Of a stretch of DNA of 38,697 bases, positions 1 through 8,122 are shown one piece after another (the stretch's first letter is position 1; the number at the start of each line of letters is the position of its first letter). A program made the translations under genes and the position numbers. Source of the DNA: Candidatus Accumulibacter aalborgensis (GTDB lineage Bacteria; Pseudomonadota; Gammaproteobacteria; Burkholderiales; Rhodocyclaceae); NCBI RefSeq assembly GCF_900089955.1, contig NZ_FLQX01000147.1, positions 1-38,697 on the forward strand. The letters run 5' to 3'. Under the pieces are notes generated by a model. That model saw nothing but the letters and a program-made list of their open reading frames with translations, searched no databases and was not told the DNA's origin.

Positions 1-804
1 CTGCCAGTACATCGGTGCCGCCAGGCCATTCGCCTGCCGCCAGTCCCAGCCCAGCGAGAGCCACAGTTCCGGCCGGCGATAGCCGCCGTCGGCAATGAAA
101 TCGGCATAGTCACCGTTGGTGACCGGCTGGCAAGCGAGCTCGAAGGGCTGCAGGAAAACCGAGTGCCTCGGCCCCTCGTTGTCGAAGGCAAAACCACTGC
201 CGTCATGGCCGACGTCCACCAGCCCGCCGGGATAGGCAATCCAGCGCGGATCCATGGGTTCGATCGTTGTCGACGGCAAGGGGGTTGCGTAAGCGGGCCT
301 GAGCGGATTTTTCGACAGGAGGTGCTTCAGATCGGTAAGGACGAGTTCCTGGTGCTGTTCCTCGTGATGGCAACCCAGCCAGAGCAAGGCGGTGAAGTCC
401 GTGAACTCTGCCTGCGCTGACATTCGCGGCAGCAGTGTGGCGACGCATTCGGTCACCTGCTGCCGGTAGGCAAGAATAGTGGCCAGATCGGGGCGTGAAA
501 TCAGCCCTCGCTCAGGCCGCGGATGTCGATCGCCGACGCCGTGGTAGTACGAGTTGAAGAGCACACGAAAGGCTGCATCGAAGGGTCTGAAATCGGGCAC
601 AAATTTTTCGAGCAGGAAGGTTTCGAAAAACCAGCTCGTGTGCGCCAGGTGCCACTTGGTCGGGCTTGCATCGGGCATCGACTGCAGTGCGCAGTCTTCC
701 GCGGACAGCGGGGCGGCCAAAAACTCGCTAACCTGGCGCACGTGCAGGAAACGATCGCGCAGGTCTGCTGCGCCCGCGGTCGTCCAGATTCGGCTCGCTG
801 CCAC
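1..804 (-). CDS. egtB: Ergothioneine biosynthesis sulfoxide synthase EgtB (3' end beyond window)
   Basis: EgtB is a cytoplasmic non-haem iron enzyme that joins hercynine to a cysteine donor with O2, the committed step to ergothioneine. The visible 268 codons show an N-terminal DinB-like four-helix domain with the segment TKWHLAHTSWFFE (His52 and His55). It is followed by LGCHHEEQHQEL (His147 and His151), the HxxxH pattern of the iron site, and then the start of the formylglycine-generating-enzyme-like domain (EGPRHSVFLQPFE, then PVTNGDYADFI). The C-terminal half lies off the left edge. A GTG at 804 begins 4 bases after the SulP stop codon; an in-frame ATG at 867 would overlap the SulP gene. 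The tight spacing suggests co-transcription with the transporter. Family assignment is firm from the motifs; the start is less certain. Confidence 0.88.
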   Translation of the reverse strand, partial: MAASRIWTTAGAADLRDRFLHVRQVSEFLAAPLSAEDCALQSMPDASPTKWHLAHTSWFFETFLLEKFVPDFRPFDAAFRVLFNSYYHGVGDRHPRPERGLISRPDLATILAYRQQVTECVATLLPRMSAQAEFTDFTALLWLGCHHEEQHQELVLTDLKHLLSKNPLRPAYATPLPSTTIEPMDPRWIAYPGGLVDVGHDGSGFAFDNEGPRHSVFLQPFELACQPVTNGDYADFIADGGYRRPELWLSLGWDWRQANGLAAPMYWQ

Positions 805-808
805 GTCG

Positions 809-2530
809 CTATGCTGCGCCGCCCGTCCCGGCGGCCGGCTTGACCTCGAATTCGGCCACCACCGCATGAATCGAGCCGTAGATGGCCTGCGTGCCTATGC
901 TCTCGGTCAAGCCATAACGGTCGAACTGGCCGCGCACCTCGGCAGTGAGATTGGCAAAAACCAGGCAGATACCCTGCTCCTGCAGCAGCTTGCCGGTGTC
1001 GCGCAGCATGGCCGCGGCGGAGAAGTCCACGTCACCGATCGCTGCCGCCTCGATGCACAGGCACGCCAGAGGCGGCTGCGCCTTGGTCTTGGCCTTGGCC
1101 AGCCCGAGGACCTCTTCGGCGAACTGCCCGGCGTTGGCGTAGTAGAGGCTATGGCTGAACCGGTAAACGAGCAGTCCCGGTGCGATCTGCTGCGGCTGGT
1201 GCAGCGGAACCATTTGCCAGCCCTTGGTTCTCTTGTCCGCCGCGATGATCGAATTGCTGCCCCGGTAGCCTCGCCGCACATGATCGAGCAGCGACAACAC
1301 CATGGCCAGCAGGATGCCCTGCTCGACGCCAATCACCACCACGGTGGCAGCCGTCAGCAAAGCTACCCAGAACTCGGCGCGCGCTTCGACGAAAATCCGC
1401 CGCAGGCCCTGGACATCGATCATTTTCACCGCCACGAGGAAAACGATGGCCGAGAGCACGGCGGTGGGCAAATGCGCCAGCGGCCCGGTGAGAAACAGCA
1501 ACACCAGCAGTACGAGAACGCAGGTGGTGATCTGTGCCACCTGGCTGCGACCACCGCCCCCGTCGACCATCGCCGTGTTGGTCGGGCTGCCATTGACGAT
1601 GAAGGTACCCGACAAGCCGGCGCCAAGGTTGGCCATGCCGAGGCCGACCATGTCGACATTTTCGTCGAAGCGATCGCTGTACTTCGCGGCATAGGCGCGC
1701 GACGTGGCGGCGCTCTGCGCGAGAATCACCACGAAGCAGGCAAAGGCGATGGGCAGGAGTTTCTGGATCAGCGGCCAGTTCCAATCCACAGACGGCAGTC
1801 CGAGCGTCGGCAGACCACTCGGGACGGCGCCCAGTGTCTCCAGGTGGGAGCCCAGATTCAACGCCCAACTGACGCCAATGGCGCTCACCACGGCAATCAG
1901 TCCACCAGGGATCTTGTCCGAAATCCTCTTGCCGCCAATGATCACCGCCAGCACGGCGACCGACACCCAGACGGCATAGAGATTGGTCTCGCCGATCAGC
2001 CGCAGGTCGTGTACGATCTCGACGAGCGGCTGGTTGCTGGTGCGCTGCAGGCCCAAAAGGCCGGAAACCTCGAGCAGCGCCACCTGCACACCGACGCCGG
2101 AGAGAAAGCCGGTGAGCACCGTACGCGAGAGAAAATCGGCCAGAAAGCCGAGCCCGAGCACCCGTCCAGCAAACATCAGCGCCGCCGCCATCAAGGCCAG
2201 CAAGCTGCACAGGGCCAGCCACTCGTTCGAGCCGCGCACCGCCATGCCGGCCAGACCGGCGGCAACCACCGCCGCCGTCGCCGAATCGGCTCCGACCGCG
2301 AGATGCCGCGACGACCCGAAAATGGCGAACAGGCTCATCGGGATGAGAATGGTATACAAGCCAGTAATCACCGGCGTGCCGATGATCTTGGTGTACCCCA
2401 TCGTCCCCGGAATGGCGAGCGCGGCCAGCGTGAAACCGGCCATGATGTCGCGCCCCAGCCCTGACCGATCCACCGGCAGGACGCCCTGGAAAACCGGCAG
2501 CCTGAAGCCCTGCCCTTCTTTATCTTGCAT
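809..2530 (-). CDS. SulP-family inorganic anion transporter with STAS domain
   Basis: This is a 573-residue inner-membrane permease of the SulP (SLC26) family, which moves sulfate, bicarbonate or other small anions. The N-terminal part has the typical entry DIMAGFTLAALAIPGTMGYTKI (split here as DIMAGFTLAALAIPG then TMGYTKI), followed by about ten hydrophobic segments to roughly residue 410. A cytoplasmic STAS domain follows at about 440-555, with LLVYRFSHSLYYANA and the later AIGDVDFSAAAML helix start. The ATG at 2530 is preceded by GAGAGGGGG, a good ribosome-binding site. The substrate cannot be read from sequence. Being 4 bases upstream of egtB makes sulfate import for sulfur assimilation attractive, but that is inference, since many SulP proteins carry bicarbonate. 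Confidence 0.93.
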   Translation of the reverse strand: MQDKEGQGFRLPVFQGVLPVDRSGLGRDIMAGFTLAALAIPGTMGYTKIIGTPVITGLYTILIPMSLFAIFGSSRHLAVGADSATAAVVAAGLAGMAVRGSNEWLALCSLLALMAAALMFAGRVLGLGFLADFLSRTVLTGFLSGVGVQVALLEVSGLLGLQRTSNQPLVEIVHDLRLIGETNLYAVWVSVAVLAVIIGGKRISDKIPGGLIAVVSAIGVSWALNLGSHLETLGAVPSGLPTLGLPSVDWNWPLIQKLLPIAFACFVVILAQSAATSRAYAAKYSDRFDENVDMVGLGMANLGAGLSGTFIVNGSPTNTAMVDGGGGRSQVAQITTCVLVLLVLLFLTGPLAHLPTAVLSAIVFLVAVKMIDVQGLRRIFVEARAEFWVALLTAATVVVIGVEQGILLAMVLSLLDHVRRGYRGSNSIIAADKRTKGWQMVPLHQPQQIAPGLLVYRFSHSLYYANAGQFAEEVLGLAKAKTKAQPPLACLCIEAAAIGDVDFSAAAMLRDTGKLLQEQGICLVFANLTAEVRGQFDRYGLTESIGTQAIYGSIHAVVAEFEVKPAAGTGGAA

Positions 2531-2601
2531 TGTCGTCCCCCTCTCGGCAACTCATCCCGGCGCGACCAGCGAGCGGCTGGCCGAACCCGAGATCTCGCAG
2601 A

Positions 2602-2661
2602 ATGCGCTGACCTACGAAGTGCATCAGTCACCACCGATGCGCTTCGTGTAGGTCAGCGCAT
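2602..2661. repeat. Imperfect inverted repeat (REP-like hairpin)
   Basis: The arm ATGCGCTGACCTACGAAG.. (from 2602) is matched in inverse orientation by ..CTTCGTGTAGGTCAGCGCAT (to 2661), with one mismatch and a 2-base bulge and a loop of about 10 bases. It lies in the 230-base gap between two divergent genes, so it is unlikely to be a terminator. The GTAGGTCAGCGCATCC-type sequence resembles dispersed REP-like repeats of proteobacteria. Confidence 0.6.
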
Positions 2662-2760
2662 CCTACCACTGCAGGGTTTATTTTTTGCTGCCAGGAGCGA
2701 AAACGGAGGGCGCCGGCGGCCACTTCTGGCATGATACATGAGTTAAAACGGTATTTCGCC

Positions 2761-3918
2761 ATGCCAGCCAGCCAGCAAACCGTGCTCAGAGACATCGTCC
2801 TCGTTGGTGGCGGACACAGCCACGTCGGCGTGCTCAAGCACTTCGGCATGCGCCCGCTGCCTGGCGTACGGCTGACGGTGATCTGCACGGACACCCACAC
2901 ACCCTATTCGGGGATGCTGCCCGGCTATATCGCCGGCCACTACAGCTATGACGACGTGCATATCGACCTGCCGCGTCTGGCCGCCTTCGCCGGTGCCCGC
3001 TTCTATCGCGACGAGGTCGTCGGGATCGATCGGCAACAACGCCAGGTACGCTGCCGTCATCGCCCGCCGCTGACCTACGACCGCCTGTCGATCAACATTG
3101 GCTCCTCGCCAGCCGTCGACCGTGTTGCCGGTGCGGCCGAGCACGCGATCCCGGTGAAGCCGATCCGGCGCTTCAACGAGCGCTGGCTGGCCTTGCTCGA
3201 GCGGGTCCGTCAACACCCGGGGCCAATGACCATCGCCGTCGTCGGCGCAGGCGCGGGGGGTGTCGAGCTGACCCTGGCGATGCACTATCGCCTGCGCCGC
3301 GAGCTGCAGTGGCTGGGAAACGATCCCGACGCCCTCGCCTTCCATCTGTTCTCCGCCGAGCGCGAGATCCTGCCGACGCACAACGCCCACGTCCGCCGCA
3401 GTTTCGAGCGCGTCCTGGCCGCGCGTGGGGTGGTCGTGCATTGCTCTGCCGAGGTCAGCTCGGTTTCCCGCGGACAGTTGAGAACGCGCAGCGGCGCGAC
3501 GCTGGCTGCCGACGAGATGATCTGGGTGACGCAGGCCGGCGGCGCTGCCTGGTTGCGCGACACCGGACTGGCGCTCGATGGCAGCGGCTTCATCGAGGTC
3601 GGCGACACCCTGCAGACGGTCAGCGATCCGCTGATTTTTGCGGCTGGCGATTGCGCGACGATGATCGGCATGCCGCTCGAAAAGGCCGGTGTCTTCGCGG
3701 TTCGTCAGGGCCGGCCGCTGGCCGATAACTTGCGCCGCTCGGTGAGCGACCTGCCGCTGCGCGTCTACCGGCCGCAAAGGCGCTGGTTGGCGCTGGTCAG
3801 TACCGGCGATCGCTATGCCGTGGCCTCGCGCGGCGCGCTCCATGCCGAGGGCCGCTGGGTGTGGCGCTGGAAGGACTGGATCGACCGCCGCTTCATGGCC
3901 CGGTTTCGCGATCAATGA
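2761..3918 (+). CDS. FAD/NAD(P)-dependent oxidoreductase, like the N-terminal domain fused to SelD
   Basis: A 385-residue two-dinucleotide-fold flavoprotein of the pyridine nucleotide-disulfide oxidoreductase superfamily, closest in style to the domain found at the N-terminus of some selenophosphate synthetases and to type II NADH dehydrogenases. Visible landmarks are the FAD-binding VLVGGGHSHV at 13-22, the HTPYSGMLPGYIAGHYS stretch typical of the SelD-linked family, the NAD-binding VVGAGAGGVEL near 160, and the C-terminal IFAAGDCATMIG near 292 that contacts FAD. There is no redox CxxC pair. No SelD domain follows: the frame stops before a strong hairpin. The ATG at 2761 was preferred for its fit to the family's short leader, but an in-frame ATG at 2731 is possible and neither has a clear ribosome site. 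Substrate unknown; electron transfer to quinone is a guess. Confidence 0.85.
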   Translation: MPASQQTVLRDIVLVGGGHSHVGVLKHFGMRPLPGVRLTVICTDTHTPYSGMLPGYIAGHYSYDDVHIDLPRLAAFAGARFYRDEVVGIDRQQRQVRCRHRPPLTYDRLSINIGSSPAVDRVAGAAEHAIPVKPIRRFNERWLALLERVRQHPGPMTIAVVGAGAGGVELTLAMHYRLRRELQWLGNDPDALAFHLFSAEREILPTHNAHVRRSFERVLAARGVVVHCSAEVSSVSRGQLRTRSGATLAADEMIWVTQAGGAAWLRDTGLALDGSGFIEVGDTLQTVSDPLIFAAGDCATMIGMPLEKAGVFAVRQGRPLADNLRRSVSDLPLRVYRPQRRWLALVSTGDRYAVASRGALHAEGRWVWRWKDWIDRRFMARFRDQ

Positions 3919-3925
3919 GTACGCA

Positions 3926-3967
3926 TTCAAGGGGCCGGCCGCGGCTTTATGCGGCCGGCCCCTTGAA
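3926..3967. terminator. Perfect 17-bp hairpin between convergent genes
   Basis: TTCAAGGGGCCGGCCGC (3926-3942) and its exact complement (3951-3967) enclose the 8-base loop GGCTTTAT. It sits 7 bases after the flavoprotein stop and 20 bases after the convergent toxin stop, so it probably ends transcription from both sides. There is no long T tract. The loop and inner stem recur at 4584-4604. Confidence 0.65.
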
Positions 3968-3986
3968 ACGTGTGCTTGGGCCACTC

Positions 3987-4250
3987 TTATTCATAGTGCG
4001 TCCACATCCTGAGCACGCGAACAACACGCTCTTTGACGAAGACCTCATAGACCAGGCGATGCTGGATATTGATGCGCCGAGAATAGGCACCCGCAAGATC
4101 ACCAACCAGCTTCTCGTACGACGGCGGATTCTGGAATGGATCGTTGGCAAGTACTGCAAGCAGCTCTTGGGCTTTTGACTTCAGGCCTGCTGCGTCCAGC
4201 TTCTTCGCATCTTTCTCTGCATACCTGGAAAAAACCACCTGCCAGCTCAC
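3987..4250 (-). CDS. YoeB/Txe-family mRNA interferase toxin
   Basis: An 87-residue toxin of the RelE superfamily (YoeB/Txe branch), which cleaves mRNA at the ribosome A site when not bound by its antitoxin. The start GTG at 4250 overlaps the antitoxin stop (TGGTGAGC) and gives the family-typical N-terminus SWQVVFSRYAEKDAKKL. The C-terminal SRRINIQHRLVYEV and RMWTHYE carry the Arg and His expected at the active site. A longer reading from 4361 is possible but runs inside the antitoxin gene in another frame and has no family resemblance. The gene is intact and translationally coupled to its antitoxin. It is probably repressed through the antitoxin at the palindrome 4516-4531. Confidence 0.92.
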   Translation of the reverse strand: MSWQVVFSRYAEKDAKKLDAAGLKSKAQELLAVLANDPFQNPPSYEKLVGDLAGAYSRRINIQHRLVYEVFVKERVVRVLRMWTHYE

Positions 4251-4489
4251 CAGTCGAGCCTCTTGGCGTTTTCGCCAAGAGGCTCGGCCATGCCTTCCTT
4301 GATGGACTCGCGCATGCCCGGAACCGAGAGCAGATACAGGGTTTCCTGGATGGCCTGCCAATCCTCTGCCGAGAGGAGAACTGCACTGCTGCGCTTGCCA
4401 GCGATGTGGATCGGCTGATGGGACTCTGCCGCCTGATCAATGAGGCGGTACAGATTGGCTCGCGCTTCGCTGGCGGTGAGTGTGGTCAT
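4247..4489 (-). CDS. YefM/Phd-family antitoxin
   Basis: An 80-residue antitoxin. The N-terminal part (MTTLTASEARANLYRLIDQ, about 1-50) matches the Phd/YefM DNA-binding fold, including the SSAVLLSAEDWQAIQETL segment. The C-terminal charged tail (SIKEGMAEPLGENAKRLDW) is the usual toxin-wrapping region. The ATG at 4489 has GGAG seven bases upstream. Its stop codon overlaps the toxin start, as is typical for such pairs, which ensures antitoxin is made first. It is expected to autoregulate the operon by binding the palindrome just upstream. Confidence 0.93.
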   Translation of the reverse strand: MTTLTASEARANLYRLIDQAAESHQPIHIAGKRSSAVLLSAEDWQAIQETLYLLSVPGMRESIKEGMAEPLGENAKRLDW

Positions 4490-4515
4490 GGTTGATCTCC
4501 AATGAGAAAGCTATG

Positions 4516-4531
4516 GTACGTATTTACGTAC
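4516..4531. promoter_or_regulatory. Palindromic operator candidate of the toxin-antitoxin operon
   Basis: GTACGTA-TT-TACGTAC is a perfect 7-bp inverted repeat with a 2-base spacer. It starts 27 bases upstream of the antitoxin ATG, in a locally AT-richer patch. YefM-type antitoxins bind short palindromes containing GTAC at this position, so it is a good candidate operator. Binding is inferred, not shown. Confidence 0.6.
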
Positions 4532-4572
4532 GCCACGTCAATCGCCACTTGGAGCGGCCCAACGTGAAAGCT

Positions 4573-4609
4573 CAGGCGACGGACGCGGCTTCATGCGGCC
4601 GGTCGCCTG
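4573..4609. repeat. Imperfect hairpin sharing loop and inner stem with the 3926-3967 hairpin
   Basis: CAGGCGACGGACGC and GCGGCCGGTCGCCTG flank the loop GGCTTCAT. The core CGCGGCTTCATGCGGCCGGTC (4584-4604) repeats the sequence at 3940-3960 with two differences and in the same orientation. It stands 36 bases before the end of the O-methyltransferase gene, so it may act as that gene's terminator. Together the two copies bracket the toxin-antitoxin cassette. Confidence 0.5.
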
Positions 4610-4644
4610 GCGAGCAGGCATGGATGCATGATTGCCAGAGATGG

Positions 4645-5235
4645 TTACCGAGAACCCCGAGTAGCCAAGAACTCCCCGTTTCCGAGAGGCACAGTACATG
4701 TGCTGAAGTCGGGATCTGCGGCAACCAATGCCACAAAAGGTGCCAGCTCGGCGGAATGGGACGTGGCATTATCAACGACCAGAAGCCCGCCTTGACGAAG
4801 AACTCGCTTGATGTCGGGCCACCACCCTGGATACTCAGAGCGCTCCGAATCAAGAAAGACAACATCGAAGCTTGATTCGGGACTACTCCTGAGCAGGGCC
4901 CCCGCATCACCGTTCACCTGGGTAACGAACGAGGCGAGACCTGATCGCTCGAAGTTCTTTGCCGCAAGAGCAAGTTTGAACTCGGATAGTTCAACGGTGG
5001 TCACGCGCCCGCTGACTGACTCTGCTGCCAAAGCAAGCCAGAGAGTCGAGTAGCCATTAGACGTTCCAATTTCCAGCACGCGTTGAGCATTCATAGCCCG
5101 GACAAGCACCGAAAGAAATTCTCCGGTGTCTCGGGTGATGTTCAGCATGCGCCGAGGCCGATCGGCTATGGTGCCATCGTTGCTCAAGCCAAACTGTTCT
5201 AGTTCGAATAACAGTTCTTGTAGTGATTCGGTCAC
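4645..5235 (-). CDS. Class I SAM-dependent O-methyltransferase
   Basis: A 196-residue Rossmann methyltransferase of the O-methyltransferase (Methyltransf_3/24, CCoAOMT-like) type. It shows motif I VLEIGTSNGYSTLWLA, the acidic strand end TTVELSEFKL that binds the SAM ribose, SFDVVFLDSERSEYPGWW (metal- and substrate-proximal in this family), and GGLLVVDNATSHSAEL. The GTG at 5235 follows AGGAGA at good spacing. It begins 18 bases after the upstream gene stop, so it is probably the last gene of the lysS-mnmC operon. The methyl acceptor is not predictable. Length is slightly under the usual 210-220 residues but all core motifs are present. Confidence 0.9.
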   Translation of the reverse strand: MTESLQELLFELEQFGLSNDGTIADRPRRMLNITRDTGEFLSVLVRAMNAQRVLEIGTSNGYSTLWLALAAESVSGRVTTVELSEFKLALAAKNFERSGLASFVTQVNGDAGALLRSSPESSFDVVFLDSERSEYPGWWPDIKRVLRQGGLLVVDNATSHSAELAPFVALVAADPDFSTCTVPLGNGEFLATRGSR

Positions 5236-5253
5236 GCTGTTCTCCTGACCACG

Positions 5254-6462
5254 TTAGCAGTCGACGCCAAGCGTGACTCTACTGCGCTTCCTGCGGCCAC
5301 GCCGCAGGAAGCGCGCGGGATCGACCGCGCTGACCAGATCGTCGGCAACGGGCAGCGGCGTGCCGGTGATCAGACAGGCGAGCAGTTCGCCGGCGAACGC
5401 TGACCAGACGATGCCGCGGGCGCCAAAACCGTTGATCAGATAGAGTCCCGGCAGGCGAGGAATTTCGCTCAGTAGCTGCGACGGGCGATTCGGGTCAACC
5501 GCCGCGGCGTCGGCGACCTGGCCGATCATTGGCAGGCGATCCGCTGCCAGCGGGCGGAAGCCGACACGACCGACCAGGTCTTCCGGATGGATTCCTTGGC
5601 CGTAACCGGGCAGGATGAAATCGAGCTTGGCCAGGTTTTCGGCATGGTCGGTGTCGCGCAGCAGGGCATCGAAGTCATCAATCGAGAACGTGGCGCCTGC
5701 ACAGCGCAGGCCATCGATTGCCGGCGTCACGTAGCCGAGGCGGCAAACGACTATTCCCGGTGGCGAACCTGCCTCGGCTTTCAGATGAGAAACCTGGCCG
5801 CGCGCGGCGCGCAGGGGAAGATGCGCGGCGACGTCGAAGCGCCTGGCATCGGTCGCGTTGGCCAGAATCAGGACCGGCGCTTCCGCGATGACCGCTCCGC
5901 TGTCGTCGAGCGCGCGCCACAGCTCCGCATGGCGGTCGATGCGCGCCACCTCGCAGCCGTAGTACGGACGGATCAATGCGCCGTATCGCGCCAGGTTGGC
6001 CCGACACAGCGAAGCCGGATCGACCCAGCCACCGCTAGGGAACCACCAGCCGCCGGTGGCGACCGGCCAGCCGGCGAGTGCGCTGGCCTCGTCTCGATCG
6101 ACGAAACGGAGATAATCGGCAGCCGGTTGGTAAAGCTCGACTACCCGCTGCTGGGTCGCGGCGTGTGTTTCGTCGCGGGCTAGGTGGAGGACGCCGGTCC
6201 GGCCCCAGCGCAGCGGCAGACCGGCAGCCGTGAGAGCCGCGAAATGCTCGCCGGCATGATCGAAGCCGGCACGCGTCAGTCGCGCCAGGCGGTTGTCGTC
6301 GAGCGAGGGCAGCGGGCGCAATACACCGGCCAGATTGCCTGAGGCGCCCTGGCCGGGCGCGTCGGCGCGGTCGATGAGGGCTATCGTCCAGCCACGCGCA
6401 GCCAGCCGTTCGGCAGCGCTGCTGCCAGCCAGGCCGGCACCGATGACGATGGCCTGGGTCAT
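5254..6462 (-). CDS. MnmC C-terminal-type FAD oxidoreductase (tRNA cmnm5s2U34 modification), stand-alone
   Basis: A 402-residue DAO-superfamily flavoprotein. In bifunctional MnmC this domain (MnmC2) oxidises carboxymethylaminomethyl-uridine in the tRNA wobble position to aminomethyl-uridine, which the N-terminal methyltransferase then methylates. The N-terminus AIVIGAGLAGSSAAERLA binds FAD, followed by RADAPGQGASGNLAGVLRP (split here as RADAPGQG and ASGNLAGVLRP), the hallmark of this family. WVDPASLCRANL, a GRVGFRPLAADRLPMIG segment and the C-terminal GLYLINGFGARG loop complete the pattern. No methyltransferase domain is fused or adjacent. The ATG at 6462 has no clear ribosome site. It lies 49 bases behind lysS. 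Function assignment is by family resemblance; other DAO-type roles remain possible. Confidence 0.82.
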   Translation of the reverse strand: MTQAIVIGAGLAGSSAAERLAARGWTIALIDRADAPGQGASGNLAGVLRPLPSLDDNRLARLTRAGFDHAGEHFAALTAAGLPLRWGRTGVLHLARDETHAATQQRVVELYQPAADYLRFVDRDEASALAGWPVATGGWWFPSGGWVDPASLCRANLARYGALIRPYYGCEVARIDRHAELWRALDDSGAVIAEAPVLILANATDARRFDVAAHLPLRAARGQVSHLKAEAGSPPGIVVCRLGYVTPAIDGLRCAGATFSIDDFDALLRDTDHAENLAKLDFILPGYGQGIHPEDLVGRVGFRPLAADRLPMIGQVADAAAVDPNRPSQLLSEIPRLPGLYLINGFGARGIVWSAFAGELLACLITGTPLPVADDLVSAVDPARFLRRGRRKRSRVTLGVDC

Positions 6463-6511
6463 CAACCGGGCGGGGGGTGGCAGGTTCGGCAGAGTGACCA
6501 GGAGAGGCCGC

Positions 6512-8026
6512 TTACTCGGGCCGCATCTGCGGGAAGAGGATCACGTCGCGGATGTTCGCCGAGTCGGTGAGCAGCATCACCAACCGGTCGATGCCGATGC
6601 CGCAGCCACCGGTCGGCGGCAGTCCGTATTCGAGGGCGCGGACGTAGTCGGCATCGTAGTACATGGCTTCCTCGTCGCCGGCTTCCTTGGCTTTCGCCTG
6701 TTCGAGGAAGCGCGCCGCCTGGTCTTCGGGGTCATTCAACTCGGAGAAGCCGTTGGCGATCTCGCGGCCGGCAATGAACAGTTCGAAGCGTTCGGCGATC
6801 TCCGGATTATGGTCGCTGCGACGCGCCAGCGGGCTGACCTCGGCCGGGTAGTCGATGATGAAGGTCGGCTGCCACAGATCGGCCTCGGCCATCTCCTCGA
6901 AAAGCTTCAACTGCAGCGTGCCGAGGCCAGCTTCCGGCCCAACTTCGACCTTCAGCGCGGCGAGCTTTTCACGCAGCCAGGCGGCGTCGCCGAGTTGCGC
7001 GAGACTGATGCCGGGATGCGACTGGCGAATCGCTTCGCTGATCGTCAGGCGGGCGAAGGGCCTGGAGAAGTCGAGCGAGCGACCCTGGTAGACGAACAGC
7101 TCGCTACCCAGCGCCTCGCGCGCACTGTGGCGCAGCAGTCCTTCGGTGAAATCCATCAGTTGGCGGTATTCCGAGTACGCCTCGTAGAACTCCATCATGG
7201 TGAATTCCGGGTTGTGGCGCGGGCTCAGTCCCTCATTGCGGAAGTTGCGGTTGACCTCGAAGACCTTCTCGAAGCCGCCGACAACCAGCCGTTTGAGGTA
7301 CAACTCGGGAGCAATGCGCAGGAAGAGTTCCATGTCCAGCGCGTTGTGATGCGTCTGGAAAGGCTTCGCCGTCGCGCCGCCGGGAATCGGGTGCATCATC
7401 GGTGTCTCGACTTCGAGAAAGCCGTGCTGGACCATGAAGTTGCGAATCGACTGCACGATCCGGCTGCGGACGACGAAGGTCTGCCGTGACGGCTCGCTGG
7501 TGATCAGGTCGACGTAGCGCATGCGGCACTTCTGCTCCTGGTCGGTCAGGCCGTGGAATTTTTCCGGCAACGGCCGCAGCGACTTGGTGAGCAAGCGAAT
7601 CTCCGAGCACTCGACGGTTAGTTCGCCGGTGCGCGTGCGAAACAGCCTGCCGACGACGCCGACGATGTCGCCCATGTCCCAACGCTTGAAAGCGGTGTAG
7701 TCTTCCTCGCCGATGAGATCGCGGCTGACATAGGCCTGGATGCGGCCGGAGAGGTCCTGCAGGGTGATGAACGAGGCCTTGCCCATCACGCGTTTGAGCA
7801 TAATGCGGCCGGCGACCTTGACCTCAACCGGCGCCGCATCCAGCTCCTCGCGCGTCTTCACCTCGTACAACTCGCTGATCTTGCCGGCGGTGTTCTCGCG
7901 CGCGAAATCGTTGGGGTAGGCCTTGCCGGTCAGTCGCCATTCGGCGAGCTTGGCGCGACGATCGGCGATGATGTGGTTTTCGTCGTGCTGCGGCGAGTGG
8001 TCGGGCTGGGTTTCGTCTCGGGACAT
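6512..8026 (-). CDS. lysS: Lysine--tRNA ligase (class II)
   Basis: A 504-residue class II lysyl-tRNA synthetase, normal length. The N-terminal OB-fold anticodon-binding domain covers about 60-145 ([21 protein letters not shown]). The catalytic domain shows motif 1 around [21 protein letters not shown] (read as [21 protein letters not shown]), motif 2 [20 protein letters not shown], and motif 3 [13 protein letters not shown] near the C-terminus, which ends in the typical [10 protein letters not shown]. The start at 8026 gives the conventional N-terminus [11 protein letters not shown]; upstream in-frame codons lack family resemblance. It follows prfB by about 95 bases, the same order as in many gamma- and betaproteobacteria. 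Confidence 0.98.
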   Translation of the reverse strand: MSRDETQPDHSPQHDENHIIADRRAKLAEWRLTGKAYPNDFARENTAGKISELYEVKTREELDAAPVEVKVAGRIMLKRVMGKASFITLQDLSGRIQAYVSRDLIGEEDYTAFKRWDMGDIVGVVGRLFRTRTGELTVECSEIRLLTKSLRPLPEKFHGLTDQEQKCRMRYVDLITSEPSRQTFVVRSRIVQSIRNFMVQHGFLEVETPMMHPIPGGATAKPFQTHHNALDMELFLRIAPELYLKRLVVGGFEKVFEVNRNFRNEGLSPRHNPEFTMMEFYEAYSEYRQLMDFTEGLLRHSAREALGSELFVYQGRSLDFSRPFARLTISEAIRQSHPGISLAQLGDAAWLREKLAALKVEVGPEAGLGTLQLKLFEEMAEADLWQPTFIIDYPAEVSPLARRSDHNPEIAERFELFIAGREIANGFSELNDPEDQAARFLEQAKAKEAGDEEAMYYDADYVRALEYGLPPTGGCGIGIDRLVMLLTDSANIRDVILFPQMRPE

Positions 8027-8122
8027 GATGAGTGGATTTCCGGCGATCAGTTCTGCTGCGGGTTGGTCATGGGGAGCGGGCAAGAGTGGTGGCCAATGCG
8101 CTGGCAAGCGCACGGGCGCGGT

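Noticed and set aside
554-2464. Long plus-strand open frame opposite the SulP gene
   Set aside because: It is antisense to a gene with clear family motifs; its translation is Arg/His/Gln-rich low-complexity text typical of a GC-rich shadow frame.
2743-3984. 413-codon minus-strand frame opposite the flavoprotein gene
   Set aside because: Shadow of a well-supported gene; no start signal and no recognisable domain.
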